The notes under the pieces were generated by a model. It saw only the letters and a list, made by a program, of their open reading frames with translations. It did no database searches and had not been told where the DNA came from. A program made the position numbers and the translations under genes. Positions 1 to 6,079 of a stretch of 6,079 bases of DNA are shown one piece after another. How positions within the stretch are numbered: the first letter of the stretch is position 1; every line of letters starts with the position of its first letter. This DNA comes from UBA9547 sp044349205 (GTDB taxonomy: Bacteria; Bacteroidota; Bacteroidia; Cytophagales; UBA9547), in contig JBIKRJ010000147.1 of assembly GCA_044349205.1 (NCBI GenBank), forward strand, positions 1 to 6,079, written 5' to 3'.

Positions 1-99
1 CTGGAGTTTGATGATATTTTACACTACCAAAAAATCATAGTCGCCTTGACAGAAACGGATAGACTAATGAAGGAGATTGATAAAATAGAAATAGAGTAA
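1..99 (+). CDS. C-terminal fragment of an unidentified protein (5' end outside window)
   Basis: Reading frame 1 is open from the first base and ends at a TAA at 97-99, giving 32 residues. The peptide begins LEFDDILHYQKIIVALTETD and ends in IDKIEIE. It is charged, rich in Lys, Glu and Ile, and looks like one or two amphipathic helices, with no membrane segment and no T9SS tail, so it is probably the end of a cytoplasmic protein. A HYQKI..AL.ET..LM.EID pattern reminds me of the C-terminal helix of some restriction-modification or DNA-methyltransferase proteins, but that is memory-based and far too short to name the gene. A strong hairpin terminator follows 28 bases after the stop, which supports this being a genuine gene end. 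Its function seems unrelated to the neighbouring secreted enzymes. Confidence 0.6.
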   Translation: MEFDDILHYQKIIVALTETDRLMKEIDKIEIE

Positions 100-127
100 A
101 GCCTTTAAAGTAATCCTTTAAACACCC

Positions 128-163
128 AAAAAAATCGGTGCCTAAAACGACACCGATTTTTTT
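128..163. terminator. Bidirectional intrinsic terminator between convergent genes
   Basis: A perfect 13-bp inverted repeat (128-140 pairing with 151-163) encloses a 10-base loop. The stem has a core of TCGGTG/CACCGA, with seven A on the left side and seven T on the right. Because A and T runs flank the core symmetrically, RNA from either strand forms a hairpin followed by a U-run. It lies 28 bases past the stop of the plus-strand gene ending at 99 and 19 bases past the stop of the minus-strand GH9 gene at 183, exactly where a shared terminator for convergent genes is expected. Confidence 0.88.
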
Positions 164-182
164 ACAGAACACAAATTCAGAC

Positions 183-3100
183 TCATTTCTTTATCACGTT
201 CATGGATTTTACTTTACTACCATTTTCGAACAATACGATGTGGTAAAGACCTGTGATCCAGGCATCGCCAAATGTAGAACTCCCGGTGTGATTGAATTCC
301 AATACCTCTCGGCCTATTTCGTCAAATACTTTCACCACCGCTGCTTTATTGCTTTGCAAGGTAAAACCTTGGCTACTTGGATTTGGATACACCCTTACTG
401 CATCTAGATTATTTTCTGAAATTTCCACATCGGTTAGCACACAATTAGGACTCACGGTAGCTATTACAGGAAGTCTGTTGCATACATTTCCCGAACTGAA
501 CTGTATGTCGTAGAAATACATGTAATTGTTAGCATCGTTATCGCCCCCCACTGTACCTGTTATGGTAAACACACCGCTGGGACTAGAATTGTAAGGATAT
601 GTAGCCCCTGCGCTGTTCCAATACGGGTTTATATTCAAACTAGAAGACCTTTCCGCTATTCGCATCCTCAGATTCGTACCCCACGCTTTATCAATAAAGA
701 AATTGCTGAAGTTTAGGGTAATCAACTGCGTGCCCGAAGAATTGGAAGTGAAATTCAATGTATTGGATACAAACCTACGAACAGGATTCAAAGGGTTTCC
801 ATTTCCGTCCACCACTTCTATAGTAATGGTGCCTGATGAAGTGTAGTAATCGGCCAATATTTTCAAGGATGTAATATTGAGTGAATTACTGATTGTAAAA
901 GACATCTGATTGCCTGTGTTTATACCCCAATTCGTCGCGTTTGACAATGCCGTTTTAGGGCCTACGGAACCAGCTACTGCACTGCCGTCTTGCACATAAT
1001 AAGTGGTAGTGACAGAAGGGCTTACCGTGATAGAAGTACCAGTCCCCACTTTGTTGCCACCCGTAGCAGCATCGTACCAATCGTAGGTTGCATTGGCTAC
1101 CAAAGGACTTGTAATAGAAAGTGTTTGGGAACTACCCGCTAGTCTCGAACAAGCATCTACGGGGGTAGGCAATGTCGAAGTGATAAGTACATCGTCTTGT
1201 TGAGAATTGCAGCCCGTTGCTTTGGCTACAACCCTATACAATCCTCCCTTTCGTACATCTACCCATGTACGGGATGTTTGAGAGGGTTCTCTAATCAAAT
1301 TTGTAGCATTACCATTTGCAGCATAAAGCCATTCGAAAGTAATGGCTGCTCCTGTTACGCGTGCATCCAGTGTGTAACTGGTAGTATCGCAAATAACTTT
1401 GTCGGCGCCCAAGCTAGGCGTTGGAATGGTGGCTGTAATCACTATCTGGTCTTCCGTTTGCCATTTTCCAGCCGAATCTAACCGACAGGTGTATGTGCCT
1501 GCGGCAGTCACATCAAATTTGTTTTGTGTAGTGGAAGCATTTACCACCACAGTATTGCCATTGAGCCAAGTAAAGGTTTTTTTGCCATCAGTAGGCACTT
1601 TGGAATCGAGTGTAATTTTCGTAACACCACATATACTTTGGTCTGGGCCAAGAACTGGTTTTGGATAATTATTGCCAAATTTACTTGTATCAACAGCCGA
1701 AAGTTTGGAATTGATGTAGGCCAAAACTCCGACCAAACAAGCGTTGTAGTCGATACCGGGCTCGGTGTGTTGATAATTAACGACATCGTCATTAAACTGT
1801 GTAGGATTTCGGGTACCCCCCAAAAGCATACCTGCTTGTTGGTTTTTGGTTGGGATGGTCATTTGCCTTTTGGCGGCATCGCCAGGGTTGTTGTCGTTCA
1901 GGTAAATGTTTCGGTGGTGCGGAAACTTTGGCGACTTGGTGCCAAAGCCTACTATAAACGACTGACTGGCAGAGTTTTTGCCCAAAATATAGTCTATGTT
2001 ATCGTAAATAAATTTGTGGACGGTGCCAGTAGGATTGTTTAGTTTTTGCCATAGGGCTACAATCAAAGCCGAATTGGCATTGTACCTTAAAGTACCCCAA
2101 GTGGTATTTCCACCACTGTATTGTCCATCGGCCTGCGTCACATTCAAATAATTGGTTGTCACAAGTGTATTGAACACAGTAGAAGCATTTGTTTTACCAA
2201 GTTTCGCCAAGTTGTAAATGGCAATGTCGCCATTGTTTGAATAATCGAAACTGTAGTTAAAATAAATATCGGAGCTTGTACCAGCACTCGCTGAAATAGA
2301 AAATGCCAAAGCTTCAGTTCGGTAGCTTTGGTTGTTAGTGGCCCAAAACAATTCAGCACACATGGTGGCATAGTCGTCTTTCCAGTTGTTGTTTGGAATG
2401 TAAAAACCACCGGCACCAGTACCCGATACACCAGGGTTTGCTTTGGCGTAAGCGTAGGCATTTTGGGCGGCCGTTAAGCATTGCGAGGCATACACAGGGT
2501 CATATCTTTTGTAGATTTTAGACATAAGTGCCAAAGTCGCTCCACAAAACGAGGCCATAGAAGCATCGTTTGGATTTTTGAAAACCGCCCTTGGTTGACC
2601 GCCTTGGTTTACAGGTTGGGTCTGCATTTTGGTAGCAGTTACCCAAGTCGCATGGTCGGCATTGCCACCTCCGTTTCCAACTTGATAATAAAAGGTAGTA
2701 CTATTTTTGGCACATTTTATGAAGAAGTCGGTGGCATGCTTTACTTCGTCCACAATGTCGGGTATGCCATTGGGGTCGTGTTTGTTTCCTTCCCAAGTCC
2801 AATCGCTACTGTTTATATAGCCCTTGTAGTCGTATGAATAATAGTCATCGTATCCAGTGGGAAATTCATCATATGCCTTCAGCAACATGTAGGCTGAATA
2901 AAAGAAGGTATGTCCAAATTTTACATGATCGCCACAATCGTGCCATCCACCCGACAAATCGTAACCATCGGTGTCTTTGTCACCAATAAAAGCGGTTCCT
3001 CTCAAACTGGCATTTACTCCCGAGGGAAGGTGGTTATGAAGAAGCCAATTGTTATTGCCAGAGCGCTGTCCGCCATACATTCTGGTCGTCATCCACAACG

Positions 3101-3203
3101 CTTTTTTGTATTCGGGAATACTAAAACCTTGACCCGCTACATGAAAACTGCCAATCAGCGAGAAATAAGCTAAACTGATAATTGCGAAATAAGTTCTTTT
3201 CAT
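183..3203 (-). CDS. Secreted GH9 endoglucanase with Ig-like modules and T9SS sorting tail
   Basis: A 1006-residue exported beta-1,4-glucanase (cellulase) of glycoside hydrolase family 9, which cleaves with inversion. Residues 1-24 look like a signal peptide, with likely cleavage near HVAG|Q. The GH9 catalytic domain spans about 28-505. It shows YGGQRSG (43-49), GGWHDCGDHVKFG (85-97) with catalytic Asp pair D89/D92, SPKFPHHRN (424-432), and the acid segment YQHTEPGIDYNA with E481. It starts directly with the catalytic domain, with no N-terminal Ig domain. Next come Ig-like modules at about 513-593 and 594-678, each with a plausible disulfide pair (C525/C573, C605/C665). A third Ig-like module of the cytophaga CHU_C-associated kind lies at 680-742. 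An unnamed beta-rich module (743-908) and a T9SS type A tail (935-1006, VRVYPNPSS to VIKK) follow. The start at 3203 is chosen because it opens a good signal peptide. No Shine-Dalgarno is visible. It is divergent from the metalloprotease gene. GH9 assignment is very secure; endo versus processive action is not decided by sequence. Confidence 0.96.
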   Translation of the reverse strand: MKRTYFAIISLAYFSLIGSFHVAGQGFSIPEYKKALWMTTRMYGGQRSGNNNWLLHNHLPSGVNASLRGTAFIGDKDTDGYDLSGGWHDCGDHVKFGHTFFYSAYMLLKAYDEFPTGYDDYYSYDYKGYINSSDWTWEGNKHDPNGIPDIVDEVKHATDFFIKCAKNSTTFYYQVGNGGGNADHATWVTATKMQTQPVNQGGQPRAVFKNPNDASMASFCGATLALMSKIYKRYDPVYASQCLTAAQNAYAYAKANPGVSGTGAGGFYIPNNNWKDDYATMCAELFWATNNQSYRTEALAFSISASAGTSSDIYFNYSFDYSNNGDIAIYNLAKLGKTNASTVFNTLVTTNYLNVTQADGQYSGGNTTWGTLRYNANSALIVALWQKLNNPTGTVHKFIYDNIDYILGKNSASQSFIVGFGTKSPKFPHHRNIYLNDNNPGDAAKRQMTIPTKNQQAGMLLGGTRNPTQFNDDVVNYQHTEPGIDYNACLVGVLAYINSKLSAVDTSKFGNNYPKPVLGPDQSICGVTKITLDSKVPTDGKKTFTWLNGNTVVVNASTTQNKFDVTAAGTYTCRLDSAGKWQTEDQIVITATIPTPSLGADKVICDTTSYTLDARVTGAAITFEWLYAANGNATNLIREPSQTSRTWVDVRKGGLYRVVAKATGCNSQQDDVLITSTLPTPVDACSRLAGSSQTLSITSPLVANATYDWYDAATGGNKVGTGTSITVSPSVTTTYYVQDGSAVAGSVGPKTALSNATNWGINTGNQMSFTISNSLNITSLKILADYYTSSGTITIEVVDGNGNPLNPVRRFVSNTLNFTSNSSGTQLITLNFSNFFIDKAWGTNLRMRIAERSSSLNINPYWNSAGATYPYNSSPSGVFTITGTVGGDNDANNYMYFYDIQFSSGNVCNRLPVIATVSPNCVLTDVEISENNLDAVRVYPNPSSQGFTLQSNKAAVVKVFDEIGREVLEFNHTGSSTFGDAWITGLYHIVLFENGSKVKSMNVIKK
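186..401 (-). other. T9SS type A C-terminal sorting domain (residues 935-1006)
   Basis: The tail opens with AVRVYPNPSSQGFTLQ, continues with VVKVFDEIGREVLEF, and ends with the GLYHIVLFENGSKVKSMN strand pair and IKK. This is the standard pattern of the Por/T9SS type A sorting domain: a YPNP turn, a 'v.d..Gr.v' hairpin, a GlY strand and a basic C-terminus. In known T9SS cargo this domain directs passage through the outer-membrane translocon and is then removed, or replaced by a surface anchor. It predicts that the GH9 enzyme acts outside the cell. Confidence 0.9.
480..977 (-). other. Unnamed beta-rich module (residues 743-908) of the GH9 protein
   Basis: This stretch between the third Ig-like module and the sorting tail has alternating hydrophobic strands, many Ser, Thr and Asn, and aromatic clusters. 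It runs from about VAGSVGPKTALSN, through an ITIEVVDGNGNPL segment and a TQLITLNFSNFFI strand, to NPYWNSAGATYPYNS and finally NYMYFYDIQF. The layout (GP near the start, an I.I.V.dgnG hairpin, an LNF strand, a YPY motif, and a YFYD strand at the end) recalls a beta-sandwich module that I remember recurring just before the sorting tail in exported Bacteroidota proteins. I cannot assign a family name. Surface aromatics (W862, Y869, Y871) would suit carbohydrate binding, but that is inference only. Confidence 0.5.
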
Positions 3204-3218
3204 TTGTTAATTAGGATT

Positions 3219-3319
3219 TACACTACAACCCTTTTGTATTCAACTTTGTTGTAAATTGTAACCAATTAATAATAAATTAGCTTTTGCCATTATAAATGAT
3301 TAGAAAACTGGATAGTGTA
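3219..3319. repeat. 7-bp inverted pair flanking the divergent promoter region
   Basis: TACACTA (3219-3225) and TAGTGTA (3313-3319) are exact reverse complements. Read toward each gene, both appear as TAGTGTA about 11-15 bases before the start codon, followed by a loosely similar stretch (AAATCCTAA before the GH9 gene, CAAACCTTAA before the protease gene). The symmetric placement could mark a shared operator or leader element, but seven bases is short enough to arise by chance. Confidence 0.3.
3249..3280 (+). promoter_or_regulatory. Weak Bacteroidota-type promoter candidate for the metalloprotease gene
   Basis: TTG at 3249-3251 is followed after 21 bases by TAAATTAG at 3273-3280, which fits five of the six fixed positions of the Bacteroidota -7 consensus TAnnTTTG. 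The spacing lies within the 17-23 bases described for Flavobacterium promoters. It would give a leader of about 40 bases before the ATG at 3331. In such AT-rich DNA a match of this quality is expected by chance fairly often, so this is a weak call. Confidence 0.22.
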
Positions 3320-3330
3320 CAAACCTTAAA

Positions 3331-4695
3331 ATGAGCTACTTAAAATTTTTAGTTTTAGTCCTAATTTTTTCAAAAAGTGTATTGAAAGGCCATTCACAAC
3401 TAAATGAGACAGGTTGTGGCACGCCAAGCCAAAGCCAAGAATGGGAAAAGGAATTTCAACAATTATCTTTAAAATCAAGTGCCAATTTACAAGCTAGAAC
3501 AAGTTCGGCCAACTATGTGATACCTGTGATATTCCATGTTGTGCATGGTGGCGAACCCATAGGGACATTTCCTAATATTTTGTCCGGACAAATAAACTCC
3601 CAAATCACCATTCTGAATCAAGACTTTTCGGGCAATGCATACAATAAATCAAACTACCCGATCAATGCTTTTGCAAACTGGGCTGCAAGTCAAAACATTC
3701 CCACCGAAAATCTGGATGAAAATGGAAGGATAAAAATTGCTGATTTTAACATCCAATTTTGTGCGGCCAATATCGATACAAATGGGAATTTACTCACTGA
3801 ACCTGGCATAGACAGGATAAACTACATTGCCAAAGGATGGCCAGACCCAACACAATATGGCACACAAACAACCATGAAAAACTATTTAGATAATGTTGTA
3901 AAACCAGCATCTATTTGGGATGCAACTAAATACCTAAATATTTGGATTACAGACAAAAGCAATCTTTTGAACTATGCAGGGGTTTCGTCTGTTCCACCAC
4001 TCAGTACATTGGCAGACCTTCCAAACAACACCACTACCTCTACCGACGGAATTTGGTGCTACACAAAAGTGATTGGCTCTTATCAAATGTATCCATCGGG
4101 CAGTTACATTTCCTCTTTTATAGATGGCAGAACACTGACGCACGAAGTGGGCCACTACGTGGGCCTTCGGCACATATGGGGCGATTCTGATTGTGGCAAT
4201 GATTTTTGCAAAGACACCCCACCTGCTAGCGGTCAAAATACAGGTTCCCCCACTTATCCGCTCAATCCTGGTTCTTGCAATTTGCCTTCAAACAATCCCG
4301 ATGGCGAAATGTTCATGAACTTTATGGACTACACCATGGGCCCAAGCAAATACATGTTTACAACCGATCAGAAAATTAGGGCAATTACCGTAATGCTCAA
4401 CAGTCCGTTCAGAAAAGAACTTGGCACTCACAATCTTTGCCATCCATTGCATGTCGATAAAGAAACCATTGACACCGAAAAATGGGAAGTGTATCCAAAC
4501 CCAACCAATGGTAACGTAAATGTTTGGACTGGAAAACAATTACCCCAAATTATCACACTAAAAAACCAGTATGGTGCTGTAATTAAAGAAACTAATTCTG
4601 CCGAATTTTCAATTGAGGAACTTCTGCCTGGAGTTTACTTTTTACATGTTCAGAAAAACAATCAAATAAGAACCCTAAAGATTTCTAAACTGTAA
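3331..4695 (+). CDS. Secreted M43 (pappalysin-type) zinc metalloprotease with T9SS tail
   Basis: A 454-residue exported metzincin protease. Residues 1 to about 22 form a signal peptide with a hydrophobic core LKFLVLVLIF. A short prosegment (about 23-56) contains GCGTP with C29, which resembles the cysteine switch of bacterial pappalysins. The catalytic domain begins near YVIPVIFHVVHGG (62-74). It carries the zinc site LTHEVGHYVGLRHIWGD, with ligands H271, H275 and H281 and catalytic base E272. The Met-turn is in NFMDY (M332). The cysteine-containing DSDCGNDFCKDTPP loop after the zinc site is typical of M43. The T9SS type A tail covers about 386-454 (WEVYPNPTNGN, GVYFLHV, LKISKL). The start at 3331 is chosen because it yields the signal peptide; no Shine-Dalgarno is present. 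The gene is divergent from the GH9 gene to its left and codirectional with the second GH9 gene, 152 bases upstream of it. The substrate is unknown; processing of secreted enzymes or peptide scavenging are both possible. Confidence 0.94.
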   Translation: MSYLKFLVLVLIFSKSVLKGHSQLNETGCGTPSQSQEWEKEFQQLSLKSSANLQARTSSANYVIPVIFHVVHGGEPIGTFPNILSGQINSQITILNQDFSGNAYNKSNYPINAFANWAASQNIPTENLDENGRIKIADFNIQFCAANIDTNGNLLTEPGIDRINYIAKGWPDPTQYGTQTTMKNYLDNVVKPASIWDATKYLNIWITDKSNLLNYAGVSSVPPLSTLADLPNNTTTSTDGIWCYTKVIGSYQMYPSGSYISSFIDGRTLTHEVGHYVGLRHIWGDSDCGNDFCKDTPPASGQNTGSPTYPLNPGSCNLPSNNPDGEMFMNFMDYTMGPSKYMFTTDQKIRAITVMLNSPFRKELGTHNLCHPLHVDKETIDTEKWEVYPNPTNGNVNVWTGKQLPQIITLKNQYGAVIKETNSAEFSIEELLPGVYFLHVQKNNQIRTLKISKL

Positions 4696-4704
4696 ATCAG
4701 CACT

Positions 4705-4752
4705 GCCACAATTTTTTAAATAGAAAAACAAATGTGGCCTTTTGCCATTTTT
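4705..4752 (+). terminator. Probable intrinsic terminator after the metalloprotease gene
   Basis: GCCACA (4705-4710) pairs with TGTGGC (4733-4738), and the loop holds T-rich and A-rich runs that can pair imperfectly to lengthen the stem. Downstream the DNA is T-rich. A competing short hairpin, TGGC (4735-4738) with GCCA (4744-4747), is followed directly by five T (4748-4752). Either fold places a hairpin and U-run within about 60 bases of the stop at 4693-4695. The stem is modest, so termination may be partial, leaving some read-through into the next GH9 gene. Confidence 0.55.
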
Positions 4753-4773
4753 CAAATTATATTTTTAAATTTT
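4742..4773 (+). promoter_or_regulatory. Weak Bacteroidota-type promoter candidate for the second GH9 gene
   Basis: TTG at 4742-4744, 21 bases, then TAAATTTT at 4766-4773, which fits five of the six fixed positions of TAnnTTTG. Transcription would start near 4780 and leave a leader of about 65-70 bases. The TTG overlaps the second hairpin of the probable terminator, a compact but not unusual arrangement. The remaining gap up to 4847 shows no hairpin or recognisable riboswitch, and no Shine-Dalgarno precedes the ATG at 4848. Confidence 0.25.
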
Positions 4774-4847
4774 AGGTTCTTTAGGGTTACTATCAGTTCC
4801 TGTTCCCTATTCACTGCCAATATCTGATTAACATTCCAATATAACAC

Positions 4848-6079
4848 ATGAAAAAATATACACTATTCACCTTCTTAGTTCTACTTATTTTTTCGGCTCA
4901 TGCCCAACTCAGCGAACAAATAAGGCTAAACCAGGTGGGATTCTATACCAAAGGTCCCAAAGTAGCCGCCGTCATTACTAGTTCAGCCACTGACTTCGAT
5001 ATCAAATCGGTTGACCGCAGCATTACTTTTTATTCAGGCAAGTTGAGCAGTGCCAAAACTTGGACGCAATCGGGCGAAAGTGTCACGCTAGCCGACTTCA
5101 GCTCTTTCGATATCGTGGGGAATTATGTATTGGAAGTGAAAGGATTGGGATACTCCTACCCTTTTACCATCAAAGACGATGCTTTGGCGCCTTTGAACAA
5201 ATTACTGATGAAAGCTTTTTATTTCAACCGTGCTTCAGTCGATTTAGATCCTGCCTATGCAGGCAAATGGGCACGTGTAATGGGCCATCCCGACGAGAAA
5301 GTAATTGTGCACCCTTCGGCTGCCTCTACTTTAAGACCAGCCGGCACTACCATTTCAAGTCCTAAAGGCTGGTACGACGCCGGAGACTACAATTGTTATA
5401 TCGTGAACTCGGGTATAAGCACCTACACCTTGCTGGCTGCTTATGAACACTTTAAACCCTACTATGACACGCTGAACTTGAATATTCCGGAAAGCAACAA
5501 CAACACTCCAGATATTTTGGACGAAATAAAATGGAACTTGGACTGGATGCTGACCATGCAAGACCCCAACGACGGCGGAGTATATTTCAAAAAAACCAAC
5601 GCAAATTTCGATGGCATGAATGTGATGCCCGAAGATGCTGTTTCAAAACGTTATGTGGTCACCAAATCTACCAGCTCAGCTTTCGATTTTGCTGCTGTGA
5701 TGGCCGTTGCCTACCGTATTTACAAAGAGTATGACCTGAATTTCGCCAACACTTGCCTGAGCGCTGCCAAAAAAGCCTATGACTGGGGCATAGCCAACCC
5801 TCAAATCACGTTCAGCAATCCGTCTGCCTCGGGCACATTCCCCAGAATAACCACAGGCGGTTATGGCGACAGCAACCTCGACGATGAAATGGAATGGGCC
5901 GGAAACGAACTGTACATCGCCACATTGGACAACAAGTATTACAGTTTCATCAGCAGCAACAATTATGGTGTTCCCTCTTGGCCAAGTGTGCGTGTACTAG
6001 GCTTGTATTCCCTTCTTTTCCACAGAAAAAAATTAACCTCTATCGCATTTGCCGATACGGTAAAGATGAAAAACAAACT
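4848..6079 (+). CDS. GH9 cellulase with N-terminal Ig-like (CelD_N-type) domain, 3' end outside window
   Basis: The frame from ATG 4848 stays open to the window edge, giving 410 complete codons and no stop. Residues 1-19 are a signal peptide with a clear AHA|Q cleavage site. Residues about 25-109 (IRLNQVGFYTKGPKVA to YPFTIKD) match the N-terminal Ig-like domain found before many GH9 catalytic domains. The catalytic domain starts near 112 and shows KGWYDAGDYNCYIV with catalytic Asp pair D177/D180, NNTPDILDEIKWNLDWML (TPDILDE at 220-226) and DDEMEWAGNELYIAT (from 345). The catalytic acid Glu, the PHHR-type histidine segment and any sorting tail would lie beyond the edge, so activity and T9SS export cannot be confirmed here. 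The role inferred is beta-1,4-glucan hydrolysis, inverting. The architecture differs from the GH9 encoded at 183-3203, so this is not a recent tandem copy. It reads in the same direction as the metalloprotease gene, 152 bases downstream of its stop. Confidence 0.93.
   Translation, partial: MKKYTLFTFLVLLIFSAHAQLSEQIRLNQVGFYTKGPKVAAVITSSATDFDIKSVDRSITFYSGKLSSAKTWTQSGESVTLADFSSFDIVGNYVLEVKGLGYSYPFTIKDDALAPLNKLLMKAFYFNRASVDLDPAYAGKWARVMGHPDEKVIVHPSAASTLRPAGTTISSPKGWYDAGDYNCYIVNSGISTYTLLAAYEHFKPYYDTLNLNIPESNNNTPDILDEIKWNLDWMLTMQDPNDGGVYFKKTNANFDGMNVMPEDAVSKRYVVTKSTSSAFDFAAVMAVAYRIYKEYDLNFANTCLSAAKKAYDWGIANPQITFSNPSASGTFPRITTGGYGDSNLDDEMEWAGNELYIATLDNKYYSFISSNNYGVPSWPSVRVLGLYSLLFHRKKLTSIAFADTVKMKNK

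Larger units (their letters stand above)
3204..3330. promoter_or_regulatory. Divergent AT-rich intergenic region between GH9 and metalloprotease genes
   Basis: These 127 bases separate the two divergent start codons (ATG complement at 3201-3203 and ATG at 3331) and must hold the promoters for both genes unless a promoter lies within a coding region. The region is strongly AT-rich in the middle (about 3250-3300). No Shine-Dalgarno sequence precedes either start, as is usual in Bacteroidota. The only striking internal structure is a 7-bp inverted pair, TACACTA at 3219-3225 and TAGTGTA at 3313-3319. On the GH9 side I find no good match to the Bacteroidota -7 element TAnnTTTG. Confidence 0.6.

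Noticed and set aside
1..99. Naming the left-edge fragment as a restriction-modification or methyltransferase protein
   Set aside because: Only 32 residues are visible and the resemblance is a remembered helix pattern, with no catalytic motif. It is left as unidentified.
138..407. An 89-codon plus-strand open frame starting in the terminator hairpin
   Set aside because: Its start lies in the terminator stem and its body is antisense to the T9SS sorting domain. There is no sign of selection on this frame.
1524..2042. A 172-codon plus-strand open frame inside the GH9 gene
   Set aside because: It is antisense to the conserved GH9 catalytic and Ig region, its translation has no recognisable domain or signal, and it has no promoter or leader. 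It is a by-product of the coding strand's composition.
3934..4539. Minus-strand open frames of 83-100 codons opposite the metalloprotease
   Set aside because: They overlap the zinc site and sorting tail coding sequence and give unstructured, Cys/His/Trp-rich translations typical of antisense shadows.
5060..5734. Short open frames on both strands within the second GH9 region
   Set aside because: The continuous frame from 4848 carries the signal peptide and GH9 motifs through this whole stretch, so these are shadows in other frames.
4848..6079. Second GH9 as a tandem duplicate of the first
   Set aside because: Domain order, the catalytic motif context (DAGDYNCY against DCGDHVKF) and the N-terminal Ig-like domain all differ, so they are distinct GH9 branches.

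Overview
The window looks like chromosomal DNA of a cellulose-degrading member of the Bacteroidota, probably a Cytophaga-like lineage. Both complete proteins end in a type IX secretion system (T9SS) type A sorting tail (a VYPNP motif opening a C-terminal beta domain that ends in basic residues). One carries stacked Ig-like modules of the kind common in cytophagas. The starts lack Shine-Dalgarno sequences and sit behind AT-rich leaders, which is also typical of the phylum. The genus cannot be fixed from this sequence alone.

Layout. (1) Positions 1-99 hold the last 32 codons of a plus-strand gene that enters from the left. (2) A near-perfect hairpin at 128-163, symmetric with an A-run on one side and a T-run on the other, separates it from the convergent gene and should terminate transcription both ways. 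(3) Positions 3203-183 (minus) encode a 1006-residue secreted family 9 glycoside hydrolase (GH9): signal peptide, catalytic domain, three Ig-like modules, an unnamed beta-sandwich-like module and a T9SS tail. (4) A 127-bp AT-rich divergent intergenic region follows. (5) Positions 3331-4695 (plus) encode a 454-residue secreted M43/pappalysin-type zinc metalloprotease with a T9SS tail. (6) A 152-bp gap holds a probable terminator and a weak promoter candidate. (7) From 4848 to the window's right edge runs a second GH9 gene of a different architecture (N-terminal Ig-like CelD_N-type domain before the catalytic domain); 410 codons are visible and its 3' end is missing.

Taken together this is a small locus for exported beta-glucan/cellulose breakdown: two dissimilar GH9 enzymes flank an exported protease, and at least the first enzyme and the protease should be T9SS cargo attached to or released from the cell surface. 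No transport, SusC/D or regulator gene is visible. There is no CRISPR array, tRNA, rRNA or insertion sequence. I do not see a clearly new system. The most interesting items are the unnamed module in the first GH9, the protease between the two cellulase genes with its apparent cysteine-switch prosegment, and the paired 7-bp inverted sequences flanking the divergent promoter region.
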